Below are positions 46,197 through 54,024 of a stretch of DNA of 64,000 nt, piece by piece. Every line of letters starts with the position of its first letter. The stretch's first letter is position 1. The DNA is taken from the IMG/VR virus record IMGVR_UViG_3300048919_000048, positions 87,944 through 151,943 of that record; one strand, written 5' to 3'. The translations under genes were made by a program, and so were the position numbers. Under the pieces are notes generated by a model. The model made no database searches and had not been told where the DNA came from. It was given only the letters and a program-made list of their open reading frames with translations. This DNA is from a virus.

Positions 46197-46790
46197 GTGC
46201 CAGAACGCTTTAGTAAAGAGGGCATTATCCGTGCCAAGGTGAACATCGAGGCCGGATATGTCAACAACAAGAACGACCTGGGTGGTGAGACCAATCATGG
46301 GATCACTATTGCAACCGCCCGGGAGTTCGGTTACAAAGGTGCGATGAAGGACTTAACAGTTGCCCAAGCCTTGGACATTTATGACCGGGGTTGGTGGCAG
46401 CGTATGTGGTTGGACGATATCTTGGCTATCAGCCCGGCTATCGCTGACCGCATGTTTGACTTCGGGATTAACTCCGGACGTGCAAACGCAGTTAAAACCC
46501 TCCAACGTATGTTGAACGTATTGAATCGCCAAGGTAAACTCTACGGGGATATCGAGCCAGATGGTGGCATGGGTAAAAACACCCTCGCAGCACTGAAGGC
46601 ATTCCAGAAGGCGCGTGGAGACAAGGGAGTAAATATCCTTGCCTTCGCACTGACCTGCCACCAGGTGTCTTATTACACGGACATCAGTGAGAAGCGTCAG
46701 GCCAACGAGGAGTTCACCTACGGGTGGTACGATCGTGTGTTCCGGGAGATGCCGGAGTACAACGTTGAACTGGGCCTTTGCCAGAAGTAA
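46197..46790 (+). CDS. Endolysin, GH108-type peptidoglycan hydrolase, GTG start
   Basis: The product is 197 residues from GTG 46197 (AGGAG upstream). The catalytic block NIEAGYVNNKNDLGGETNHG (Glu18 as acid) is the hallmark of glycoside hydrolase 108 lysozymes. FDFGINSGRANAVKTLQRML and the C-terminal WYDRVFREMPEY region belong to the peptidoglycan-binding part. It cleaves the glycan strands at lysis. It has no signal or membrane anchor, so a holin must release it. The spanins are in the left arm. Felix O1-like phages carry the same endolysin type. Confidence 0.9.
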   Translation: MPERFSKEGIIRAKVNIEAGYVNNKNDLGGETNHGITIATAREFGYKGAMKDLTVAQALDIYDRGWWQRMWLDDILAISPAIADRMFDFGINSGRANAVKTLQRMLNVLNRQGKLYGDIEPDGGMGKNTLAALKAFQKARGDKGVNILAFALTCHQVSYYTDISEKRQANEEFTYGWYDRVFREMPEYNVELGLCQK

Positions 46791-46795
46791 CTGAC

Positions 46796-46812
46796 GGCCC
46801 CCGCCGGGGGCC
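46796..46812 (+). terminator. GC hairpin after the endolysin
   Basis: GGCCCCC/GGGGGCC with a GCC loop. It lacks a T run, so efficient termination is uncertain. Confidence 0.45.
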
Positions 46813-46834
46813 ATAAACAGCTTTGGGAGGTACT

Positions 46835-47572
46835 ATGCGTCATAGCAATCGTCAGGCACGTCAGGATCGTCGTAAGGATAAATTTTCAGCGGGTCGCCAG
46901 GTGACACCGAAGGCGGAGCCGGAACTGAAAAAGCCGATCACACCAAAGGGTCGGTTCCAAAAGGATCTTCTCAACGCCATTCACCAGCATCAGGCCGTTT
47001 TTGTTAACGCGCCCGCCGGGACTGGTAAGACGTTTGTAGTGATGAGTACCGCTATCGACTGGTTGAAGCAAGGCAAGATCGATAAAATCATTCTTTCCCG
47101 CCCAACAGTGGGGATGGGTAACAGTATCGGCCTCCTGCCCGGGACTATCCGGGAGAAGTTTGAGCCGTTCTTGGCAGCGCTGGTTCAGGTTGTCAAGGAT
47201 CGCTACGGTCACGGCTTCTATGAAACGCAGTTGGGTTGTGGTAACATTGAGTTCGTTCCGCTGGAATACGTTCGTGGTCGTTCTTTCGAGAACGCTGTGG
47301 TTATCGTCGATGAGTTCCAAAACACCGACATTGAAACAGCGTATACGATCATGACTCGTACCGGGGAAGGCTCTAAGCTGTATTGCTTGGGTGATATTTC
47401 CCAGAACGATATGAAGAGTCGTGAGACTGGTCTTAACTGGGCAATTGAGTTCATTGATCGACACGAACTGTTCGACTTTGCTGACTACGTGGAAGGGACG
47501 AGCGACGATATCGTTCGAAGCGACCTGTGTAAGGCAGTCGTCAAGGCTCGTGAGAAAGACCTGGAGGGTTAA
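46835..47572 (+). CDS. phoH: PhoH-like ATPase
   Basis: The product is 245 residues from the ATG at 46835 (GGGAGG upstream). After a basic N-terminus the P-loop APAGTGKT is at residues 59-66, followed by IILSRPTVGMGNS, LEYVRGRSFENAVVIVDEFQNTD with Walker B and YCLGDISQND. This is the PhoH/RNA-helicase-like ATPase common in phages, with a suspected role in RNA or phosphate metabolism. The next gene starts at an overlap with its stop. Confidence 0.88.
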   Translation: MRHSNRQARQDRRKDKFSAGRQVTPKAEPELKKPITPKGRFQKDLLNAIHQHQAVFVNAPAGTGKTFVVMSTAIDWLKQGKIDKIILSRPTVGMGNSIGLLPGTIREKFEPFLAALVQVVKDRYGHGFYETQLGCGNIEFVPLEYVRGRSFENAVVIVDEFQNTDIETAYTIMTRTGEGSKLYCLGDISQNDMKSRETGLNWAIEFIDRHELFDFADYVEGTSDDIVRSDLCKAVVKAREKDLEG

Positions 47573-48174
47573 TGACGGCATACACCGGGATTGGTTCCCG
47601 TGAAACCCCGGATGAAGTCGTAGGCGTCATGGAGGACGCCGCTTACCGACTGGCCCGAATGGGGTTTGTATTGCGTTCCGGAAAAGCAGCCGGGGCCGAT
47701 GCGGCGTTCCAACGTGGGGCGCAGAGGTTTAAAGGTGCAAAGTGCGAGATCTTTATCCCGTGGAGAGGGTTCACAGGCGGGGATGGACTGATTAGCGATT
47801 GGGACATAACCTTGGATGCTGTGGACAGGCAATTCCCAGAACACGCAGAAATGCGTTGGGATTGGGTTAAAGAAGTGCATGGTGGATGGGAGAGATTGTC
47901 CCAAGGCGCTCGCAAGCTGCACGAGCGTAACGTCCATCAGTTGTTTGGTGCGGATCTCGGCAACGCCTACTTGAACCAAAGCAAGTTCGTGATATATTAC
48001 GCTCTTGAAACCAAGAAGGGTGATCCAAAAGGTGGTACTGCGACGGCGGTAAATCTGGCGAAGAAGCAGGGTATCCGTACCTTGAATCTCCTCCACGATA
48101 AAAACCGAGAGGTGCTTGAGAAGTTCTTGGTGAGTATGGAGGTTAAGCGTGGCATTAAACAAGAGCAACCTTAA
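47572..48174 (+). CDS. DprA/SLOG-like Rossmann protein
   Basis: A 200-residue protein with a nucleotide-binding Rossmann start, MTAYTGIGSRETPDEVV, then LRSGKAAGADAAFQRGAQRF, and a later KGGTATAVNLAKKQGI. This is the layout of DprA/LOG (SLOG) proteins, whose GG-x-GTA motif binds nucleotides. Phage members are uncharacterised. SLOG domains bind NAD- or ADP-ribose-derived signals in some immune systems, so a decoy or cleavage role is possible but unproven. DNA-binding in transformation (DprA) is the other known role. It is coupled to phoH by one-base overlap. Confidence 0.7.
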   Translation: MTAYTGIGSRETPDEVVGVMEDAAYRLARMGFVLRSGKAAGADAAFQRGAQRFKGAKCEIFIPWRGFTGGDGLISDWDITLDAVDRQFPEHAEMRWDWVKEVHGGWERLSQGARKLHERNVHQLFGADLGNAYLNQSKFVIYYALETKKGDPKGGTATAVNLAKKQGIRTLNLLHDKNREVLEKFLVSMEVKRGIKQEQP

Positions 48175-48463
48175 CAACGCTTTTTCGTTGGGTAAGGACA
48201 AGAAGACAGGCAAGTGGTCTGTTGGACAGTGGGCAAATCAAACGCTGTGGGCCATCGACGGCTCCAATAAGCGGATCTGCTCCTTCAAGGAGATGACCCA
48301 TTGGCGGTATTTCCGTCAAGCGATGGAGCATGTGTCAGATGTGCCTTTGACACCGGGTGAACGTGTAAGTATCAGTGTTAAGCGAGGTATCAATGAGTGG
48401 TACTACGTTATTGACAAAATTACGTCAGATGACGGAAAATTTCACTACCTCGTCGGTATCTAA
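48149..48463 (+). CDS. Protein of unknown function (104 residues), GTG start
   Basis: GTG 48149 has a GGAGG site six bases upstream and overlaps the SLOG-like gene by 26 bases. The product starts MALNKSNLNNAFSLGKDKK and has a WRYFRQAMEHVSD helix and a final beta part (VSISVKRGINEWYYVIDKI). No family is recognised. Its coupling suggests a link to its neighbour. Confidence 0.6.
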   Translation: MALNKSNLNNAFSLGKDKKTGKWSVGQWANQTLWAIDGSNKRICSFKEMTHWRYFRQAMEHVSDVPLTPGERVSISVKRGINEWYYVIDKITSDDGKFHYLVGI

Positions 48464-48473
48464 GGGAGAGTTT

Positions 48474-48950
48474 ATGGATAAGGGTATTTTTGCTACGGTT
48501 GAACATCGTAAGCTGATGGAGCTTAAAAACTGTGGCGCTGTAGATGCCGCTCGCCTGGAGGATCTGGCGGAAGTTCTTTTCCTGAACATGAAGGAGGAGA
48601 TTATTGCTGTACGTAAGCTGGACACCAAAAAGGGATTCTGGGGCCGCTTGTTTAATCTGTCCATGCCAGTGGAACAAGAAGTTCCTCTGATGTTCTCTAC
48701 CCGGCAGGAGCTTGTTGACCACCTGTCCGAGATCGAGGTTCCGAGCCTCCTCTGTCCTGTCACAGAAGAGGGGAAGGAGCGCTTGGTGTTTGTTCACCGG
48801 GCGGCGAAGTACGCCGAGGAGGCTGTTAAGATCCTCGACATGTTTAAGCGTCACCACGAGGTGATTGTGGATTCAGATCGTTCCCAAGTGATCGACTGGA
48901 TTCTCCAGAACCACATTCGTGTCCGTACTGAACTGAGCAAGGGGGCCTGA
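48474..48950 (+). CDS. Protein of unknown function (158 residues)
   Basis: The ATG at 48474 with GGGAGAG upstream gives MDKGIFATVEHRKLMEL. It is helical at the start (LEDLAEVLFLNMKEEIIAV), has a middle section WGRLFNLSMPVEQE and a C-terminal helix VIDWILQNHIRVRTEL. An overlap of one base links it to the ClpP-like gene. No family is recognised. Confidence 0.6.
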   Translation: MDKGIFATVEHRKLMELKNCGAVDAARLEDLAEVLFLNMKEEIIAVRKLDTKKGFWGRLFNLSMPVEQEVPLMFSTRQELVDHLSEIEVPSLLCPVTEEGKERLVFVHRAAKYAEEAVKILDMFKRHHEVIVDSDRSQVIDWILQNHIRVRTELSKGA

Positions 48951-49960
48951 TGGAAGAGCAAGATATTATCGATCCAACGTACCGTGGCAATATCTGGTGT
49001 ACACCGCAGGAGCGTATGGACTGGCGTCTGTATGTGACAGAACTCGGGGATGATCCAAAGAATCATATCGAAGCTTTGGATATGATCCGGACGGCGGAAG
49101 AGGAAGATACAGTAGAGGTTCTGATCACCTCTCCGGGAGGATACTGCAACATCGCCGATATGTACTTGGCGGCTTTTGCTGACAGCAAGGCCAAGATCAT
49201 CACCCGTGCAATCGGGGAATGCTGCTCTGCGGCGACAACGATTTTCTTGGCAGGCCATGAGCGGGTGTGTGATGATGGCTGTTACTTCATGTTCCACAAC
49301 GTGCAGTTCGGTGGTCTCGGTGGAGATTCTGCAAATGTGTTCGGAAGAACCAAGTTCTACGAACGCCTGTTCAAGGAGAAGTCCTACCACCAAATGGCGG
49401 AAGTCCTGAACAAAGAAGAATTGGCTGAACTGTTTGACCGTGCCGGGGAAGTTTACCTGTCCGCAGCGGAAATGCGTGAACGTCTACAAAACAGTGAACG
49501 TCGTAGGGAGACGCTGAACTTACCGGAGACGGTAGCTGGGGTATGGGACGGTAAACCCGGGGCTGTTATGCGATTTGGGGATGGCAACATGCTGGGGTAT
49601 GGTATCACTGTAAGCCCAGAGGCCCGTGGGGAACTCACACCGAAGGAATGGTGGGATCTTGTGATTAAGAACCCAATGCGTGGAACCTCAACGTCTACGG
49701 TGAGTCTGCCATTCCCAGAGACGAAGGTGCGTTCGGCAACGGAGTTTGAACAAGGTGATGAGTTCGAGATCACCTTGGACGACGGGTACAAAAAGACTTT
49801 CCGCTTAAGCACCCTGGGTCCTCGTGACTTTGCAGAGTACAATACTGACGAGATCGTCGAGATGGGGCAGGCGTTCGGTGCAGATCTGAGTGGTATGCCA
49901 TATTATCAGGCGGTTGATGCACTGATTGAGGAAATTCAGAACGGCGGGGGTGAGCAGTAA
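48950..49960 (+). CDS. ClpP-like serine protease with C-terminal extension
   Basis: A 336-residue protein. Residues about 28-185 follow the ClpP fold: VEVLITSPGGYCNIADMY, the nucleophile region AIGECCSAATTIFLAG (Ser93), and the histidine in FMFHNVQFGG (His116). Residues about 190-336 form an added beta-rich domain with SLPFPETKVRS and FEITLDDGYKK. ClpP-type enzymes of phages usually process capsid proteins, but an XkdF-like protease already serves that role here and this gene is far from the head cluster. A regulatory or host-protein-degrading role is possible. Length is well above typical ClpP (about 200). Confidence 0.75.
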   Translation: MEEQDIIDPTYRGNIWCTPQERMDWRLYVTELGDDPKNHIEALDMIRTAEEEDTVEVLITSPGGYCNIADMYLAAFADSKAKIITRAIGECCSAATTIFLAGHERVCDDGCYFMFHNVQFGGLGGDSANVFGRTKFYERLFKEKSYHQMAEVLNKEELAELFDRAGEVYLSAAEMRERLQNSERRRETLNLPETVAGVWDGKPGAVMRFGDGNMLGYGITVSPEARGELTPKEWWDLVIKNPMRGTSTSTVSLPFPETKVRSATEFEQGDEFEITLDDGYKKTFRLSTLGPRDFAEYNTDEIVEMGQAFGADLSGMPYYQAVDALIEEIQNGGGEQ

Positions 49961-50472
49961 TGGCGGCATTGAAGCCAAAGGGTGAGCGTAAAGAGTACGA
50001 CGTTTATGAAACACCCGAGTGGGCCGTCAAATGCCTGTTCGATCTGATTCCAATCCGAAAGGGCTGGACGTACATGGAGCCGTGCCGCGCCTCCGGGCGC
50101 TTTTACAACGAACTGCCGATTGGTTCGGCGTGGGGAGAGATCCGGGAAGGTGTTGATTATCTTAATACCTCTTACGATCGTGTGGACTGCATTATCACCA
50201 ACCCCCCGTACTCGCTGGCGCAGGAGTTCGTCGAGAAGGCGCACAACGATGCTGACGTGGTGATTATGCTTCTCCGCTTGGGGTTCTTGGAGAGTATGCG
50301 CCGGGAGGAGTTCTGGAAAAAGTATCCGCTGGACAACCTGATCACCCTGTCGAAGCGCCCATCTTTCACAGAGGACGGTAAGACGGACGGTGCCGGGTAC
50401 GGGTTCTTTATTTGGGACCCGCTCAAAAAGCTGAATCTGGCAAACCCGTTCTATTGGGTATCTCCAAAATAA
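49960..50472 (+). CDS. Small adenine-methyltransferase-like protein
   Basis: A 170-residue protein with the NPPY catalytic motif at residues 81-84 (DCIITNPPYSLAQEF) and an opening TPEWAVKCLFDLIP, MEPCRASGRF SAM-binding region. Both are typical of N6-adenine DNA methyltransferases of the phage Dam-like type, but at 170 residues it lacks a full target-recognition domain. It could methylate phage DNA to resist host enzymes, or have lost that function. It ends in a strong terminator. Confidence 0.75.
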   Translation: MAALKPKGERKEYDVYETPEWAVKCLFDLIPIRKGWTYMEPCRASGRFYNELPIGSAWGEIREGVDYLNTSYDRVDCIITNPPYSLAQEFVEKAHNDADVVIMLLRLGFLESMRREEFWKKYPLDNLITLSKRPSFTEDGKTDGAGYGFFIWDPLKKLNLANPFYWVSPK

Positions 50473-50474
50473 TA

Positions 50475-50501
50475 AAAAGGTCACCTTCGGGTGGCCTTTT
50501 T
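50475..50501 (+). terminator. Strong terminator after the methylase-like gene
   Basis: AGGTCACC/GGTGGCCT with a TTCG loop, then TTTTTTG. It almost matches the terminator after the capsid gene (7531-7550). Confidence 0.9.
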
Positions 50502-50503
50502 TG

Positions 50504-50531
50504 TTGCATTGCGCCAGAGGATGTGTATAAT
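50504..50531 (+). promoter_or_regulatory. Right-arm promoter
   Basis: TTGCAT-16-TATAAT follows immediately after the terminator and lies 25 bases before the next start. Confidence 0.75.
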
Positions 50532-50556
50532 GACAACCACTGAAGAGGAGACAACC

Positions 50557-50889
50557 ATGAAATACGACATCTTTTACCGACCAGTGTTCACCAAGAAAGA
50601 ACGGAAACTCTCCGGCTACGAGATGATCGTGTACCCTCATGACTCCCCCCGCCCGGCGGGTGACTTCGACGTTATGACCATCGAGCCTGCGGCGGACAAT
50701 GAGTTCACCCGTTTTGAGAACATGCTCCGTAGTGGGTACGACCCGCTCAGTGATGTTTCTTTTGTTGACAAGCATCCGCTGAATATAATAAGATACCTGC
50801 GTGGTGAGAAAGAAATGCCCAAACGCACGATCGGCTGGGAAAAAGACATTGACCGCTGGTCTGTTAACTTACGAGGGGAGCGAGTATGA
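50557..50889 (+). CDS. Protein of unknown function (110 residues)
   Basis: The ATG at 50557 with GAGGAG upstream gives MKYDIFYRPVFTKKERKLS. It mixes strands (YEMIVYPHDS) with an acidic helix (DNEFTRFENMLRSGYD). It overlaps the next gene by four bases. No domain is recognised. Confidence 0.65.
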   Translation: MKYDIFYRPVFTKKERKLSGYEMIVYPHDSPRPAGDFDVMTIEPAADNEFTRFENMLRSGYDPLSDVSFVDKHPLNIIRYLRGEKEMPKRTIGWEKDIDRWSVNLRGERV

Positions 50890-51110
50890 GTCATGTAGTA
50901 AGAGATTATCTGTTCGAGGGGTGCCAAATACCCCAGAAATTCATGGATGCGGTATACAGCCCCTCTTGGGACGCAAGAAACATGCGATTCCAAGGGACTG
51001 ATCAGGCAGACTACGGCGAAGCGATCACCGTGCGCATATCGGCAGAGAGCAATGAGACCTTGGACTGGTTCCTCGGCGAATGGACCAACTGGAGAGAGGT
51101 GAAGCAGTGA
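50886..51110 (+). CDS. Small protein of unknown function (74 residues)
   Basis: The product starts MSHVVRDYLFEGCQIPQKF. It has tryptophans near both ends (SPSWDAR and DWFLGEWTNWREV). It is coupled by four-base overlaps to the genes before and after. No family is recognised. Confidence 0.6.
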   Translation: MSHVVRDYLFEGCQIPQKFMDAVYSPSWDARNMRFQGTDQADYGEAITVRISAESNETLDWFLGEWTNWREVKQ

Positions 51111-52426
51111 AAATTTATTTGGTTGGCGGGGCAGTCCGCGATGAACTGATGGGTGTGCCAAGCAAGGACCGTGATTACGTGGTTGTTGGCTCAACCCATG
51201 AAGAAATGCTGTCCTTGGGGTTCGGTATGCCGCACGGCGCTGCCTTCCCGGTGTACCTGCACCCGGAGACAAAGGAAGAGTATGCACTGGCACGTAAAGA
51301 GCGCTCTACCGGGGACGGATACCACGATTTCGAAGTTATGTTCAGCCCGGATGTGACCATCGAAGAGGACTTGGCCCGCCGGGACCTGACTATCAATGCG
51401 ATCGCAAAGGATCTGGAGACCGGGGAATACATCGATCCATACGGCGGCATCCGTGACATCCAAAAAGGTGTCCTGAGGAACGTATCAGCGGCAGCGATGC
51501 GTGAAGACCCTCTCCGAATCTACCGACTGGCCCGCTTCCTGGCCCGATTCGGCGGCAAGTTTGTGGTGGACCACTCAACGATGTTCATTTGTGAGAGTGC
51601 AAAAGCGACACTGGCGGCGCTCCCGAAAGAGCGCAAGATGGCGGAGATCCGAAAATGCTTCGAGGACCAGAGCAATGATAACCGACCATCGTTGATGATC
51701 GATATGCTCTGCAATCTCGGCGAGATGCCGGAGGTGGCGAACCTGCGTGGTGCTTTACAGCCTAAATCTCACCACCCAGAGGGCGACGCATACATCCACA
51801 CCCTCCTGTGCCTGGATTACGCCCAACGCATCATGTCGGCCCCGGAAACAAAGTGGGCTGTTCTGTGCCATGACCTCGGTAAAGTTCAGTATTTTGAGTA
51901 CGGAAATCTGCACGGGCACGAGGAGTTCGGTGTTGTATTGGTTGAACAACTGAGTAATCGCTTCGGCGTACCGAACAAATGGGTGGACCTCGCCAAGCGT
52001 GTTTGTGCCGATCACACCCGTCTGCACCGGATCATGGATCTGAAGCCACGCAAGGTGTTTGAGTTGATTGAGCGTATCAAGGCTCATAAGCCGGACGAAA
52101 ATCACTTTGCCTTGAAGTTTATGGAGGCTTGCCTGTGTGATGCACGGGGCCGTGGCCCAGAGAAAATGTTTGACATCTACGATCAGCCTCATGTATTATG
52201 GGCCTGTGCTGTGGAGTTGCACAAGAACCGACTGGAAATCTCTGAGAAAAGCAAAGAGATCTCCGCCCGGCTGGCAGGTCGTCGTGAATTAATCTCTTCA
52301 GAGATCAAAGCGATGAAAGTAAAATACGTTGCCCGCGCCCTTGTCAGGGTAAAGGCAGAACTTAAAAAATTAAGAGAGGAGGAAGGTTATGACGATTCCA
52401 ATTTACCTACTTGGCGTCTGTATTAG
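51107..52426 (+). CDS. cca: Multifunctional CCA tRNA nucleotidyltransferase, GTG start
   Basis: The product is 439 residues from GTG 51107, overlapping the previous stop (GTGA). The class II head KIYLVGGAVRDELMG (G7-G8, R11-D12) is followed by KDRDYVVVG, RRDLTINAIAKD and EDPLRIYRLARFLARFGG. An HD domain follows, with LCHDLGKVQYF and KRVCADHTRLHR, as in gammaproteobacterial CCA enzymes that also have phosphatase and phosphodiesterase activity. It adds or repairs the 3' CCA of tRNAs. Since the tRNAs here already encode CCA, repair of damaged ends is its most likely task. Confidence 0.92.
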   Translation: MKIYLVGGAVRDELMGVPSKDRDYVVVGSTHEEMLSLGFGMPHGAAFPVYLHPETKEEYALARKERSTGDGYHDFEVMFSPDVTIEEDLARRDLTINAIAKDLETGEYIDPYGGIRDIQKGVLRNVSAAAMREDPLRIYRLARFLARFGGKFVVDHSTMFICESAKATLAALPKERKMAEIRKCFEDQSNDNRPSLMIDMLCNLGEMPEVANLRGALQPKSHHPEGDAYIHTLLCLDYAQRIMSAPETKWAVLCHDLGKVQYFEYGNLHGHEEFGVVLVEQLSNRFGVPNKWVDLAKRVCADHTRLHRIMDLKPRKVFELIERIKAHKPDENHFALKFMEACLCDARGRGPEKMFDIYDQPHVLWACAVELHKNRLEISEKSKEISARLAGRRELISSEIKAMKVKYVARALVRVKAELKKLREEEGYDDSNLPTWRLY

Positions 52427-52718
52427 TGCGGTTGTGTGGTTCTTGGGAATCAAGATTCGCCAACGTGGGTATTACCTGCCAATGCCTCGTAAGTATGATG
52501 GCAATCTACTTGACCCGCTTGACAAGCCGGAGCGTATCGACTGGACACTCCTGATGCTTGGCTGGTTTATCATATCTGTGGCGTGGCCTTTCTGTTGGAC
52601 GGTGCTGATCCTGTTCTATGTTGTGTCGTGGGTAGTAACCATCTGCGGCTGGGTATGGGAGAAGACTCTCGGCAACGAAAAGTTCGCTCATAAAATTTTC
52701 GGGGTAAAAGGAGAGTAA
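52389..52718 (+). CDS. Membrane protein of unknown function (109 residues)
   Basis: The product starts MTIPIYLLGVCISAVVWFLG. It has one N-terminal hydrophobic span (about 4-20) and a pair of spans at about 53-90 (LLMLGWFIISVAWPFCWTVL). It overlaps cca by 38 bases, with GGAGG upstream of its ATG inside cca. Orientation is unknown. It begins a trio of membrane-protein genes. Confidence 0.65.
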   Translation: MTIPIYLLGVCISAVVWFLGIKIRQRGYYLPMPRKYDGNLLDPLDKPERIDWTLLMLGWFIISVAWPFCWTVLILFYVVSWVVTICGWVWEKTLGNEKFAHKIFGVKGE

Positions 52719-52719
52719 C

Positions 52720-53019
52720 ATGTTTGCATTTGTGCGTGAGTTTGTTGATACCGTTTTCAGTTTCTGTTCCCTACCGTGGGTGTGGGTTCCGTTGGGTGTC
52801 CTGACGTGGGTGGGGACAATCTATCTATTCGCTAAGAATTCCTCCCCTTACGAGCGAGAGTTCCACATTGCTGTCGGGGCAGTTCTCGGGGTGATCTTCG
52901 GGTTTATCGCCCCGGGTGTTGTGGCATTTTCTCCAATCATCTTGGCCTTTGTTGCCGTCATCATGCTGATAGTTTTGGCTGGTGCCGGAGTGGCTAAACT
53001 TCTGGGGGTGGACGAGTGA
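52720..53019 (+). CDS. Three-span membrane protein
   Basis: A 99-residue protein with spans at about 18-37, 49-69 and 71-93 (IILAFVAVIMLIVLAGAGVA). The short charged C-terminus follows. Three-span proteins of this length include class I holins, so this is one of two or three holin candidates in the window. It is not next to the endolysin. AAAGGAG precedes its ATG. Confidence 0.6.
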   Translation: MFAFVREFVDTVFSFCSLPWVWVPLGVLTWVGTIYLFAKNSSPYEREFHIAVGAVLGVIFGFIAPGVVAFSPIILAFVAVIMLIVLAGAGVAKLLGVDE

Positions 53020-53414
53020 AAGTATCCGAACTGATATCTGAGTTGCAGAAATGCAACCCGGAAGACAAAGTGGCGGTGCAGATCGACAAAGGCTTCGTGA
53101 CGATCGGCGGTACACCACGTGTCGGGGTAGAGTCTGCCCACAACGGGTTCGACTGGGACCACGGGACTGTCTTCTTGAAGCTGGAAGGCGGAAAAATGTT
53201 GACAGACATTTCTCGTGAAGAGTATACTGAGCATATCCGATACAAACAGTTGGTCAGCGGCCTTCGTGGCAAGCAGGACATTGAGCATTTGTCGAATATT
53301 TTCGTGAAAAAGGACTTCGTGATCAATCGACTTCTGCGACTGGTCAACGTCGAAGAACTTGAACCGTTCGAGGTCTCAGACCTCATTACTGATATTAGAG
53401 AGGAGCGTTTATAA
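53016..53414 (+). CDS. Protein of unknown function (132 residues), GTG start
   Basis: GTG 53016 overlaps the previous stop (GTGA). The product begins MKVSELISELQKCNPEDKV, a helix-strand opening found in a group of small phage proteins, then VAVQIDKGFVTIGG. It continues with a helical C-terminus (NRLLRLVNVEELEPFEV). No function is recognised. Confidence 0.6.
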   Translation: MKVSELISELQKCNPEDKVAVQIDKGFVTIGGTPRVGVESAHNGFDWDHGTVFLKLEGGKMLTDISREEYTEHIRYKQLVSGLRGKQDIEHLSNIFVKKDFVINRLLRLVNVEELEPFEVSDLITDIREERL

Positions 53415-53803
53415 TGTTGGCACCAATGTGGCAGTATTTCACGATGATGATCATGTTCTCCCTGGCCTTTGTCTTAAATATTATCGGGGTGGCGGCGGTT
53501 GTCTTTGCAGACCGTAAAATAATGACCAGTGGGAATTACGACACGGCGTTCGGCCTGTTCTTCCGTGTTGTTGTGTCAGGCATTATGATGTACGCTTCCT
53601 ACTCCCTGTTCCAGTGGTACACCGGACCTCTTGGCTTAGGAATTTTGTTGGTACACTGGGCATCGGTCATCTCAACCTTCCTGTACTCCCTGAGCATTTC
53701 AGGCCGTAAGGTAGAGTACACCTTAGGGAAGGCACTTTGGGGCGCTCTGTACACAGGCGGCATGGTGATCTCGTTGATCGTGTATGGCCTGTCATGTCTT
53801 TAA
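53414..53803 (+). CDS. Four-span membrane protein
   Basis: A 129-residue protein with spans at about 6-30, 46-66, 70-92 and 104-126 (LGKALWGALYTGGMVISLIVYG). It starts at a TAATG overlap. Its size and number of spans do not match a known family by eye. It might alter the host membrane or act in superinfection exclusion; this is conjecture. Confidence 0.65.
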   Translation: MLAPMWQYFTMMIMFSLAFVLNIIGVAAVVFADRKIMTSGNYDTAFGLFFRVVVSGIMMYASYSLFQWYTGPLGLGILLVHWASVISTFLYSLSISGRKVEYTLGKALWGALYTGGMVISLIVYGLSCL

Positions 53804-54024
53804 CCAAAGACTGTACCAACTGCGATAACTTCATCCGGGTTAAAAAGCCCGGATGGGTAGGTCTGTGTGATTTGCACGATTGGAGGATTAATGGAAAATA
53901 CCATTGTGGCAAGTGGAAGGGTAAAAAGCATCGTAGAGAAGCTGGAAAGTCACAAAGACGTATCGAAGGTGCTGATGTTATGTCTCGCCGGATCTCATGC
54001 GTATGGGACGGCGACTCCGACTAG
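53794..54024 (+). CDS. Small cysteine-rich protein overlapping the RlaP-like gene
   Basis: An ATG at 53794 opens 76 residues with CTNCDNF, GLCDLHDW and YHCGKWKGKK, a set of cysteines and histidines that suggests a metal-binding fold. Its C-terminal half overlaps the next gene by 134 bases in another frame, an unusually long overlap, so part of the frame may be fortuitous. The N-terminal motif set and a four-residue overlap with the previous gene favour translation. Confidence 0.45.
   Translation: MSLTKDCTNCDNFIRVKKPGWVGLCDLHDWRINGKYHCGKWKGKKHRREAGKSQRRIEGADVMSRRISCVWDGDSD

Noticed and set aside
52720-53019. Assignment of this three-span protein as the holin
   Set aside because: Span number fits, but nothing else separates it from other small membrane proteins; the 60073 protein with its own promoter is a better candidate.
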